From Niallia circulans (GTDB lineage: Bacteria > Bacillota > Bacilli > Bacillales > Cytobacillaceae): a DNA stretch of 64,000 bases. The notes beneath the pieces are model-generated. The model did no database searches. It saw only the letters and a list, made by a program, of their open reading frames with translations, and was not told the origin of the DNA. This document shows, piece after piece, positions 42,125-50,049 of this stretch. A program made the translations under genes and the position numbers. The stretch lies in the NCBI RefSeq assembly GCF_007273535.1, contig NZ_RIBP01000001.1:806001-870000 (forward strand), given 5' to 3'. Numbering within the stretch: the stretch's first letter is position 1; every line of letters starts with the position of its first letter.

Positions 42125-43199
42125 TTATAACCACTCCTTTTGTTTCTATTCTTTGCTTCGCTTCCCGCTTTTCACCTTCAGAATCAGTGAGTGTAATCGG
42201 TTCATTCCGAACAGTAAAAAGGGTCAAATTCGCAACAGCACCAACCTTTATGCAAGCAAGCTCCGGTTTTTTTAACCAGTTAGCAGCATTTTTCGTAACT
42301 GCCATGATTACTTCCTCCAGCGAATATCCTAAAGAAAGGAATTTTGTTAGAACATTAGCCAAGCTATAGACAGGACCGTTTATCCGATTGTTTCGATAAA
42401 TATCTGTACTAATTGTATTTAACCCAATGTGATGACGTTTTGCCGATTGTGCAACTTTAAAGGAAAAGCTTGCTGTACCATGCCCAACATCTAAGTGCAC
42501 ACCGCGTTCAATGGCATTTTTTAACACTTGGAGCGGTTTCCCTTGTGTATCGAATAGATTATTTTGTTTCCCATTGAGATAATGTGTAATGATATCTCTT
42601 TTCTCTAGGAGAGGAATAATTTCATCGATGAATGGTGGACCAGAACCGATATGCACCATTAACGGCAATGTTGTTTTATTTGAAAGTGTTCGTGCAATCC
42701 TTAAGGGTTCAATCCCATTATCACAAACCACGCTTTTGCTAATCCGTGCCTTTAAGCCAACGATTAATTCCTTATAATCGTTTACTGCTTGTAGAACTTT
42801 TGTCTTATCGATCCATTCTAATCTGGATAATTCATCGACTCTTTGTAAACCAATAGAGGAAATGTTCAAAAATGCAAATACATTTGTTTTTGCTTTTTGT
42901 CTGCTTGCAGCCATCTCAGAGATTCGATCTGCACCACAGCTACCAGCATCAACAATTGTCGTCACACCTTGATTTACTCCGATTTTATCAATTTCATCAC
43001 CGTACGGATCAAATTCAGGAAATGCATGGACATGTAAATCGATCCAACCACTTGATACATAAACACCTGAACAATCTATCATATGCTCGCCAAGTCCAGT
43101 TCCTGCAGGCATGAGTTGGACAATTTTACCGTCATTAATGACAATATCGATTTCCTCTCCATTTAATCTCTTTACATGATGTAATACGAAATCTTTCAT
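42102..43199 (-). CDS. Amidohydrolase/deacetylase-family metallohydrolase
   Basis: 365 residues of the amidohydrolase superfamily (dihydroorotase-like). The metal motif HVH is in GWIDLHVHAFPEFDPYGDEID; GVTTIVDAGSCG follows. Later ligands are in LMVHIGSGPP and DVGHGTASFSF, with ISTDIYRN as the probable final Asp. Such proteins encoded beside dgaE/dgaF are annotated as deacetylases. I infer it removes the N-acetyl group from an N-acetylated 2-amino aldonic acid to give the DgaE substrate. I chose the ATG at 43199 with AAGGTG 6 nt upstream; a GTG at 43208 lies within that site. Confidence 0.85.
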   Translation of the reverse strand: MKDFVLHHVKRLNGEEIDIVINDGKIVQLMPAGTGLGEHMIDCSGVYVSSGWIDLHVHAFPEFDPYGDEIDKIGVNQGVTTIVDAGSCGADRISEMAASRQKAKTNVFAFLNISSIGLQRVDELSRLEWIDKTKVLQAVNDYKELIVGLKARISKSVVCDNGIEPLRIARTLSNKTTLPLMVHIGSGPPFIDEIIPLLEKRDIITHYLNGKQNNLFDTQGKPLQVLKNAIERGVHLDVGHGTASFSFKVAQSAKRHHIGLNTISTDIYRNNRINGPVYSLANVLTKFLSLGYSLEEVIMAVTKNAANWLKKPELACIKVGAVANLTLFTVRNEPITLTDSEGEKREAKQRIETKGVVINGEFIEC

Positions 43200-43316
43200 C
43201 CATTTCACCTTTTCCGTACTCTATTTAGTGCTGCTTCTAATAATATACAGCCTATGTATATGAAGCTTTAGTTAAAATATTAAGTTTATAATAAAGATAT
43301 AACGTTTTAAAAACAT

Positions 43317-43330
43317 AACGTTATAATGTT
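43317..43330. promoter_or_regulatory. GntR operator-like palindrome
   Basis: AACGTTATAATGTT, one mismatch from the perfect AACATTATAATGTT found twice upstream of the PTS gene. It sits between the regulator gene and the amidohydrolase gene, about 120 bp before the latter. Confidence 0.7.
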
Positions 43331-43365
43331 TATTTTTATTAATTAACCCTCAAAGTATTAAAATA

Positions 43366-43398
43366 TAAAGCTAAGTACATAGGAAGTAACTTAGCTTC
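43366..43398 (-). terminator. Stem-loop after the GntR gene, possible terminator
   Basis: AAGCTAAGT / ACTTAGCTT stem with only a weak T run, so read-through into the dga genes is possible. Confidence 0.5.
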
Positions 43399-43408
43399 TT
43401 ATTTTGGA

Positions 43409-44125
43409 CTATATATTTAAGTTCACCACATATTTATGTATTTCCGTATTATAGTAGCCAATCGAATATTCGATTAATTGCTCATTAATATCATAGGAAA
43501 AACGTGTTCTTTGAAATAATGGCTTCGGCTCAATATTCAGCAAGCGAGCAATCTTTTCACTTGGGTTTTCTACACCGAATTCATCTTGAAACCGATGAAA
43601 ATAAACTCCCTTTTCATACAGCAGTTCATACAAGGAATCTTTAACTGTTTCAGGATCTAACGAAAGTGAAAAGCGACCAGGAATATAGTGAGTAAAATGA
43701 ATGTATGGTTGGTCATTTAACGTAAATATTCGCTCAATGCAATAGCATTCTTTCTCATGAAAAACGTCAGATAGGATTGCATGGTTTGACACATCAAGTT
43801 TTGAAATTGTTACGTTACCCTTCCTTAAGGTATATCCTGTCGATAATAAATATTCAGAAAATCCCTGTCCCTTTGATAATTTTGAAATGGCTCGATTATC
43901 TAATACTTTCGTACCGATACCACTATGTTTTTCAACATAGCCTTCAAGGGCTAACTGTTCGACAGCTTTGCGTATCGTGATTTTACTAACACCAAATTCC
44001 TTTTCCAATTCAGGTTCAGGCGGGATTAACGAATTTTTAGGATAGACTCCTTTTATCATCCGTTCTTTTAATTCATTTTTTACTTGAATATAAAATGGTC
44101 CCTTTTTCCGTAACAATTTCATCAT
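43409..44125 (-). CDS. GntR-family regulator with UTRA sensor domain
   Basis: 238 residues. The N-terminal winged HTH (YIQVKNELKERMIKGVYPKNSLIPPEPELEKEFGVSKITIRKAVEQL) is followed by a UTRA ligand domain (residues 90-235, with YCIERIFTLNDQPYIHFTHYIPG and EYSIGYYNTEIHKY), as in HutC/NagR-like repressors of PTS sugars. It sits between the MupG-like gene and the dga genes. The palindrome AACATTATAATGTT found upstream of both halves of the cluster is its likely operator. Inducers of this class are usually sugar phosphates. Starts ATGATG with GAAAGGTAG upstream. Confidence 0.88.
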   Translation of the reverse strand: MMKLLRKKGPFYIQVKNELKERMIKGVYPKNSLIPPEPELEKEFGVSKITIRKAVEQLALEGYVEKHSGIGTKVLDNRAISKLSKGQGFSEYLLSTGYTLRKGNVTISKLDVSNHAILSDVFHEKECYCIERIFTLNDQPYIHFTHYIPGRFSLSLDPETVKDSLYELLYEKGVYFHRFQDEFGVENPSEKIARLLNIEPKPLFQRTRFSYDINEQLIEYSIGYYNTEIHKYVVNLNI

Positions 44126-44212
44126 ATTCTACCTTTCCAGCGTTTCTCATCATTGATTAATTTTTTATATTTACCTTTTATTGTATCAATAATCAATAGG
44201 AAAGGGTAGAAA

Positions 44213-45301
44213 TCATTTTTTATTTACGAACTTAAAAGCGCTCCATGGCTTAATATACTCTAATAAAAAATACTCATTAGCAACAACTTTTCCGATTTTG
44301 TTTTTTCGATTGTCTTCAGGCATATCCTTTAACACAACTTGCAATTCGCCTTTATATTTTCCAAACTGATTATTGCCAATAAAAATATCGCCAGTTGTTT
44401 GCGACACTGAACGTTTTTCCGCAAAAGATTGAGCAACGTATTTTTTGCGAACATCTACTGAACGAATCATATATTCTGTAATATCACCGCGGCGTATATG
44501 TGTTTCGTTTACGGCTACATTCACTTCCAATTCGCTAGCATCAGGCTCCAATTCTATTTCTATTTCTAAAATATCGCGATTAAGCTCCCCAAGCCTACGA
44601 AGATCATCCTCACTTGCGTATGCATTACCGATGATGATGTCATCAATAAGCCCTGTTGCCCACAAATGCTTGGCTTGGATGGTTATTGGTAAATTACGAT
44701 GCTGCTCTAAAGTACATAAGCCGTCATTTATATCCCACGGGCCAATTTGTCCTTCATCAGATGTTACAAAGGCGGCAGTTCTAATGCCATATTTTTTAAA
44801 GCGTTTGGAGCAATTAATAAAGAAGTCATAAGGCAAACCTGTATATTTTTGCGGATAAAAATTGTGACACCCTATAATATAATCTTTATTTCCTTGATGT
44901 GTTAGAATATTGGACAGATAATCAACATCATTACTCATATTCAACTCTATTTTTAAACCGTAAGGATTATTTGTCATCTTCGCTTCTTTTAATCCGTCAA
45001 AGCCTAAATCAAGTCTGATTCCATCAGCACCTAGCTCATGAAAAAAACGAAGATCGTCATAACTTATATTTAATTTGTCAAAGACTGCAGGAGAAACATC
45101 TAAAATAACTTCCATATTTAGTGCCTTTGCAAAAGTAATAATCTCAGTGAATTCTCGTATTAATTCCGCTTTCGACTTTGCTGCTGAAAGTAAGCAGGTA
45201 AACACTCGCTCAAAGCCATATTGTTTTGCCATTTTCAAATATTGCTTATCCTCATCCATTACTGACTTTTCTGGATAGATGGAGACACCTAAACGCTTCA
45301 T
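44213..45301 (-). CDS. MupG/DUF871-family TIM-barrel protein, probable 6-phosphoglycosidase
   Basis: 362 residues. DUF871 opens with GVSIYPEKSVMDEDKQYLKMAKQYGFERVFTCL and continues with LGADGIRLDLGFDG, IIGCHNFYPQKYTGL and TSDEGQIGPW. A cyclophilin-like C-terminal domain (about 240-360) ends at the family's usual length. MupG of Staphylococcus aureus cleaves MurNAc-6P-GlcNAc after PTS uptake. Here the gene is beside a cellobiose-type PTS IIC, not a MurNAc PTS, so I infer hydrolysis of a different 6-phospho-disaccharide. GAGGTGTAAGGA precedes the ATG. It lies 4 bp after the small membrane protein gene. Confidence 0.87.
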   Translation of the reverse strand: MKRLGVSIYPEKSVMDEDKQYLKMAKQYGFERVFTCLLSAAKSKAELIREFTEIITFAKALNMEVILDVSPAVFDKLNISYDDLRFFHELGADGIRLDLGFDGLKEAKMTNNPYGLKIELNMSNDVDYLSNILTHQGNKDYIIGCHNFYPQKYTGLPYDFFINCSKRFKKYGIRTAAFVTSDEGQIGPWDINDGLCTLEQHRNLPITIQAKHLWATGLIDDIIIGNAYASEDDLRRLGELNRDILEIEIELEPDASELEVNVAVNETHIRRGDITEYMIRSVDVRKKYVAQSFAEKRSVSQTTGDIFIGNNQFGKYKGELQVVLKDMPEDNRKNKIGKVVANEYFLLEYIKPWSAFKFVNKK

Positions 45302-45304
45302 TCC

Positions 45305-45586
45305 TTACACCTCTCGATTCGCATATTTTTCTGCCATCATTTTTTGAACGCTGATGATATATCTTTGAAAACTAACGGTAACAAACACTGCACAGATAAT
45401 TGTCGGCACGATTACTATTGAATAATATTTTCCTCCTGTAAAGACAAATAGAAGCATTGATAGTAGGATTACTAGAATCGATAAGCCAATTGATTTCCAT
45501 GTTGTCCATCTTGCAACGATATTTGTTTTATAAAAGACGATATAAGAAGCAAGCAACGCTCCCCCTGACAGTATCATTTCCAACAT
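45305..45586 (-). CDS. Small membrane protein between PTS IIC and MupG-like genes
   Basis: 93 residues with three hydrophobic segments and a charged tail (MMAEKYANREV). The ATG has AAGGGGATGGGAC upstream. The 12-bp and 3-bp gaps to its neighbours place it firmly inside the operon. I do not recognise a family. It might be an accessory of the transporter. Confidence 0.72.
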   Translation of the reverse strand: MLEMILSGGALLASYIVFYKTNIVARWTTWKSIGLSILVILLSMLLFVFTGGKYYSIVIVPTIICAVFVTVSFQRYIISVQKMMAEKYANREV

Positions 45587-45598
45587 TGTCCCATCCCC

Positions 45599-46903
45599 TT
45601 ACGCCGTTTTAGATTGAGATTGTTCTTTTTCTTGCTCTAAGTGCTGCTTTTCAAACATTTTAAAGAATGGAAAATAGATAGCAAGTGAGATACAGAAGTT
45701 CAGAATAACTAATACGCCTGCCATAATCGTCCAATCTGTACTTATAATTGCCGCAATTGGCGCTGGTACCGTAAACGGGAGTTTCGCCATAATCATCGGA
45801 ATCAAATGGAATTGAAAAAACAGGTAAGAGACAATTCCGTTTACAATTGGTGCAAGGATAAATGGAATAATTAAGATCGGGTTCATAACAATCGGCGCCC
45901 CGAAAATAATCGGTTCATTAATGTTAAACAATCCAGGTAAGAATGATAATTTTCCTAATTCCTTTAAGAATGTTGCTTTTGAGAACATGAATAACACTAC
46001 AAGTGCTAATGTTGATCCTGCCCCGCCAATCCAAACAAACCATTGAATAAATTGCTCTGTAAATAAAGTTGGCAGATTATAAGCATCACCAGTTGAAGCA
46101 AATACTTCCATATTCTCAAGAATACTCGCATCCCACATTGGTCTTATGATTGGGCCCATAATGGCAGGTCCGTGAATTCCAAGCGCCCAGAAAAAGACAA
46201 CCAAGAAAATCGTTAATAATCCGCCAAACAGACTATTTCCAACTAAAAAGTCTTTTAATGGTGATATGAGCAACGTAATGACTGAGTTAATGTCAAAATG
46301 TAATACATGGCGTATAAGCCAAAACAACACAATAACACAGAGGGTTGGGATTAATGCAGTAAATGAATTGGCAACCATCGGCGGTACACTATCTGGCAAT
46401 TTAATCCGTATGTCCCTTTTGATAAAAAAGCGAAATATCTCGACGGTCAACAAAGAAGTAACAATTGCACCAAATAACGATTGAGCACTTAAGCTGCTTA
46501 TATTAAGCCAGCGTCCTGCTTCAATAACTCCAGCGACAGGTTCAGTTACTTGAACTGGTACTATGGAAGTAATCAGAAAAGCCAAGACTGAAAGTAAAGC
46601 AGTACTTAATTGATCAAGCTTATAATGGCCAGCTAAAGCATATGCTACTCCAAAGGAAGCATATAAAGCCATTGCTCCTACAGTGAAGCGAAAGGGAATA
46701 TCTAAGACCGGCCTAAAGTCAGCGATAAATTCATCATAACCTGCAATTGGAAAATTCAATAAAATGACAAAAAAGGAACCGATGATCGTTAACGGCAGCG
46801 TCGATAATATGCCATTTCGGATTGCTAAAAGATGATGCTGTGAACCAATTTTTTGAGCGGTGGGCATTACTTTTGTTTCTAAAAACTGCATTACCTTGTT
46901 CAT
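45599..46903 (-). CDS. PTS cellobiose/chitobiose-type IIC permease
   Basis: 434 residues, lactose/cellobiose-family IIC with about 10 membrane segments. HHLLAIRNGILSTLPLTIIGSFF near the start, FWALGIHGPAIMG near residue 195 and NINEPIIFGAPIVMNPILIIPFI near 310 are the conserved family blocks. It imports and helps phosphorylate a disaccharide at C6 of the non-reducing unit. I chose the ATG at 46903 with AGAGGAGGTAG upstream. IIA and IIB partners are absent from the window and must come from elsewhere. It is the first gene of the catabolic cluster, with an operator 56 bp upstream. Confidence 0.9.
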   Translation of the reverse strand: MNKVMQFLETKVMPTAQKIGSQHHLLAIRNGILSTLPLTIIGSFFVILLNFPIAGYDEFIADFRPVLDIPFRFTVGAMALYASFGVAYALAGHYKLDQLSTALLSVLAFLITSIVPVQVTEPVAGVIEAGRWLNISSLSAQSLFGAIVTSLLTVEIFRFFIKRDIRIKLPDSVPPMVANSFTALIPTLCVIVLFWLIRHVLHFDINSVITLLISPLKDFLVGNSLFGGLLTIFLVVFFWALGIHGPAIMGPIIRPMWDASILENMEVFASTGDAYNLPTLFTEQFIQWFVWIGGAGSTLALVVLFMFSKATFLKELGKLSFLPGLFNINEPIIFGAPIVMNPILIIPFILAPIVNGIVSYLFFQFHLIPMIMAKLPFTVPAPIAAIISTDWTIMAGVLVILNFCISLAIYFPFFKMFEKQHLEQEKEQSQSKTA

Positions 46904-46958
46904 AAAACTACCTCCTCTTTTTATCATTGTTAGATTAAATATTAATCTCAAACTTTAT

Positions 46959-46972
46959 AACATTATAATGTT
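46959..46972. promoter_or_regulatory. GntR operator, perfect palindrome
   Basis: AACATTATAATGTT, 56 bp upstream of the PTS IIC start. Confidence 0.75.
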
Positions 46973-47230
46973 TAAAGTTAAAAATATTCCTTATTTAGTA
47001 GACTATGCTCCTAGAATTCTGATATCTGACTCACTTATAAGTTCACTTACCCTTTAACCCGAGTAATTCTTCCCTTATTTCTCTACATCTCTTTTCATTT
47101 TTGTTGCTAATAACTAGCTGACCACCTGCAGTTTACGCTAAAGACTATTCATATAATATCGCTCGCCCTCTCTGTAATGAAATCCTTTTCATACAGACAT
47201 TCTATTATAGTTTTTTGGTCTAGTCAATAT

Positions 47231-47244
47231 AACATTATAATGTT
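47231..47244. promoter_or_regulatory. GntR operator, perfect palindrome
   Basis: Second exact AACATTATAATGTT, 272 bp from the first (centre to centre), a spacing compatible with looping or with a second promoter. Confidence 0.7.
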
Positions 47245-47540
47245 TAATCGCTATTTTTTTATTATTTGCTGCTTTGGTAATCGAATTTTATTTCCCTAAT
47301 TTTTGAACAAAATGTTTATGTAATGATTATAATACAGCACTCTTATATACTTTCTTCTTTTTTTCCATAACATTAAATACGAGGTTAGTAATTTTTTCAC
47401 AGGTTTATCATAGGACATTCCTCCATTAAAAAGCTGCAAATGAGTAGCTATATTTGAAAACAATCGTAATTTATTCCTACTTCAGAAGCAAGCAACTTGT
47501 AAGGTTATTTAACAAGGTCTTTCTAATAAAAGTACAAAAT

Positions 47541-47577
47541 AAAAACAGAGCTGCACCGATTTTAGATTCAGCTCTGT
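47541..47577 (-). terminator. Terminator of the sugar-porter gene
   Basis: ACAGAGCTG / CAGCTCTGT stem with a T-rich tail on the minus strand. Confidence 0.85.
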
Positions 47578-47598
47578 AAAAATACTATTATAATCCCT

Positions 47599-49017
47599 TT
47601 AGCTCTGTTTAAAATTCTCCTCAATCTGCTCTAACGACAATCCTCTAGTTTCCGGTAAATACTTGCCTATAAACACAATCCCTCCGATTGCAAATACAGC
47701 GAATAAGAAGAAGGTTGCCGATAAGCCGACACTGTCTAATAGAACAGGGAAGAATAAGCCTACTAAGAAATTGAAAAGCCAGAGAAACAAGACTGCCATT
47801 CCCATTCCTATGCCCCTGATTCTGGCTGGAAAAATCTCAGATAATGTGAGCCATGTCATCGGGCCGACTGCTCCTTGGAAGAAAGCTAAATAAACGCATG
47901 TCATGGAAAGGACTATATATGGCAAACTTGGGGAATCCGCAAGAAGCAGTGTAGAAATTCCGATTAAAATAAGTGCTGCTGTAACACCAATTAACCCTGC
48001 CAGAAACATGGAGCGTCTATTGACTTTATGCATGATGGACATGCCGATAATGACGGCAACTAAGGAGATTAAACCATTTGCGACATTTCCTATTAATGCT
48101 GCCTTTGTCCCAAACCCTGAATTTTGAAGTATTTGTGTGCCATAGTACATAATGGAATTGATGCCTACTAATTGGGAAATCGCTCCAATTCCAATCCCGA
48201 GGACAATAATTTTTTTGATCCAAGGAATCCTTAAATCTTTAAAGGTAACCTTTTTGGTATTTTTCATTTCAGTGATGCTTACTTCTATATTTTTTAATTC
48301 CTTTTCTGCGGAAGCTCCTTCACGAATTTGTCTTAACGTTTTAAGCGCTTCTCCGATTCTACCTTTGGATGCGAGCCAGCGTGGGCTTTCTGGCAAAATA
48401 AGCACCCCTAACCATAAGGCGACAGCTGGAAGTGTAGCAATAACCAGCATATATCGCCAGACATGGCCTGCTTCGTCAAAGGTATTTCCGATAACAGCAT
48501 TAAAAACATAGGCAAGAAATTGGCCAGTGACAATCATTAATTCATTTTGGGTTACTAATCTTCCTCGGCGTTCTGCAGGTGACATTTCTGCAAGATAAGA
48601 TGGAATGCTAACCGATGCTCCGCCAACCGCAAGCCCTAACAGAAATCGGAATAAAATCATGATTGTTGTATTTGGGGCTACAACACAGCCGAGTGCTGCG
48701 AAGAAGAACAAAATGGCTAAATAAAGAATTGTTTTTCTGTGACCTTTATTATCTGACAGTTTCCCCCCAAAGATGGAACCAATCGCTGCACCAAGGACAA
48801 GTGAACTTGCGACTAAACCTTCTGTAAAAGGAGTTAAGTTAAGCTGGTCAGGCTGGGCCATAAATGGGAGCGCTCCGTTAATAACACCCGTATCATACCC
48901 AAACAGCAGTCCTCCAAAGGTCGCAACAATGGTAATTAACCGGAGATTTTTTTTAGGATCTTTTTTGCCTTTCCCTGTTTCCATCGAGTAATGATCAGAC
49001 AGCTTTGCATTATCCAC
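47599..49017 (-). CDS. Sugar-porter MFS transporter (inositol/hexose:H+ symporter, IolT-like)
   Basis: 472 residues, 12 membrane segments. All sugar-porter motifs are present: GYDTGVINGAL in TM1, GGKLSDNKGHRKT, AERRGRL, PESPRWL, QLVGINSIMYYG in TM7 and PETRGLSLEQIEENF at the C-terminus. Close in layout to B. subtilis IolT. I chose the GTG at 49017 because AAGGAGG stands 8 nt before it; an ATG at 49038 would place that site inside the gene. Context with an IolE-like isomerase and a Gfo/Idh dehydrogenase favours inositol or a related cyclitol or polyol as substrate. Confidence 0.9.
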   Translation of the reverse strand: MDNAKLSDHYSMETGKGKKDPKKNLRLITIVATFGGLLFGYDTGVINGALPFMAQPDQLNLTPFTEGLVASSLVLGAAIGSIFGGKLSDNKGHRKTILYLAILFFFAALGCVVAPNTTIMILFRFLLGLAVGGASVSIPSYLAEMSPAERRGRLVTQNELMIVTGQFLAYVFNAVIGNTFDEAGHVWRYMLVIATLPAVALWLGVLILPESPRWLASKGRIGEALKTLRQIREGASAEKELKNIEVSITEMKNTKKVTFKDLRIPWIKKIIVLGIGIGAISQLVGINSIMYYGTQILQNSGFGTKAALIGNVANGLISLVAVIIGMSIMHKVNRRSMFLAGLIGVTAALILIGISTLLLADSPSLPYIVLSMTCVYLAFFQGAVGPMTWLTLSEIFPARIRGIGMGMAVLFLWLFNFLVGLFFPVLLDSVGLSATFFLFAVFAIGGIVFIGKYLPETRGLSLEQIEENFKQS

Positions 49018-49098
49018 TTTCCATTCCTCCTTTAACATTTAGGATAAATGTATCCGCTTGCAAAAATATTAAAATGAAACTCAAGCATTCTTGGCATT

Positions 49099-49137
49099 CA
49101 TCTCTATCATAAGAGTTCTCTTCTTATGATAGAGATG
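49099..49137. promoter_or_regulatory. Perfect 16-bp intercistronic hairpin
   Basis: CATCTCTATCATAAGA / TCTTATGATAGAGATG with a 7-nt loop, no T run. It lies between the IolE-like gene and the porter gene, both on the minus strand. It may process or partly terminate the message, or be a protein site. Confidence 0.65.
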
Positions 49138-49155
49138 TAAAAATCATGCTACTGT

Positions 49156-50049
49156 TTATTTGACATTAATTGAGTTAGAAATTGTCTTTAAATACTCACT
49201 TGTCCGCTTTGCGATTGGATACGGCTTATCAAATGGTGCTGGATACATATCCTGCTCGACAACTGCCCAGCCATTATAGTTGATATCACTCAATACTTCG
49301 AAAAATGCTTCCATGTCTACTACCCCTAATTCAGGTTCACACATTATATCTTCACTCACTGCTTTAGCAAATGACCAGTTTTCTTTTTGCATTCTTTCCC
49401 TTACCTTAAGATTACAGCTTTTTATGTGAAGATATGGAATACGCTTATTGTGTTTGCGCATGAATGCAACTGGATCACCATCTGCATAAGCGTGATGTCC
49501 TGTATCTAAGCATAGATTTATGTCTGTATCCTGCAGAAGTCTTTCGATTTGCTCCTCTGTCTCAACATGGCTTTGGGCATGTGGATGAAAGACTACTTCC
49601 AAACCATATGTTGATTTTGCATGGTTTCTTATTTGCTCCACATTGCGGATGAATGAGCGCCATTCCTCTTCATTTAAAATCTGCTGACGGATAAGTTCGC
49701 CAGAAAACAGGTCTGTATAACAATCATCAATTAATACAACATATTTTGCCGTTGGAAACTTCAGCTGAAGATCGGCCATTTCATCTAAAAGGGTAATCAT
49801 TTCTTGAGTTTTCTCTTCAGAAGTGAGATCACCGACTAAAGTTGTTGCAGTTAGACTTAAGCTGCGCTTTTCAAGCTCTTGCTTTAATTGTGGATAACTA
49901 TTTGGAAGATAGCCCCATGGACCAAGCTCAATTCCCTCATAGCCAGCCGCTGCCATTTCATTCAAACAGCGTTCCCACGGAATCTGTTTATCATTTTGCG
50001 GAAACCAGACTCCCCATGAATCAGGTGCTGTGCCTACTTTCATATTCAT
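49156..50049 (-). CDS. IolE/xylose-isomerase-like sugar phosphate isomerase/epimerase
   Basis: 297 residues, TIM-barrel AP_endonuc_2 family. The start VGTAPDSWGVWFP and GYEGIELGPWGYLP are as in inosose dehydratase-like proteins. Metal ligands are expected in VVFHPHAQSHVETEEQI (His), LCLDTGHHAYADGDPV (Asp, His) and the final E in WAVVEQDMYP. It could dehydrate 2-keto-inositol or epimerise a keto-sugar made by the Gfo/Idh enzyme encoded upstream. Overlaps that gene by 4 bp. A true IolE label is plausible, but the rest of the iol pathway is not here. Confidence 0.85.
   Translation of the reverse strand: MNMKVGTAPDSWGVWFPQNDKQIPWERCLNEMAAAGYEGIELGPWGYLPNSYPQLKQELEKRSLSLTATTLVGDLTSEEKTQEMITLLDEMADLQLKFPTAKYVVLIDDCYTDLFSGELIRQQILNEEEWRSFIRNVEQIRNHAKSTYGLEVVFHPHAQSHVETEEQIERLLQDTDINLCLDTGHHAYADGDPVAFMRKHNKRIPYLHIKSCNLKVRERMQKENWSFAKAVSEDIMCEPELGVVDMEAFFEVLSDINYNGWAVVEQDMYPAPFDKPYPIAKRTSEYLKTISNSINVK

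Larger units (their letters stand above)
46904..47598. other. Promoter/operator region of the PTS cluster
   Basis: 695 bp with two perfect operators (46959-46972 and 47231-47244) and a terminator (47541-47577). Around 47058-47165 the minus strand reads like the C-terminal coding remnant of a lost gene, interrupted by stops (ends ...NEKRCREIREELLGL). No intact gene. Confidence 0.5.
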
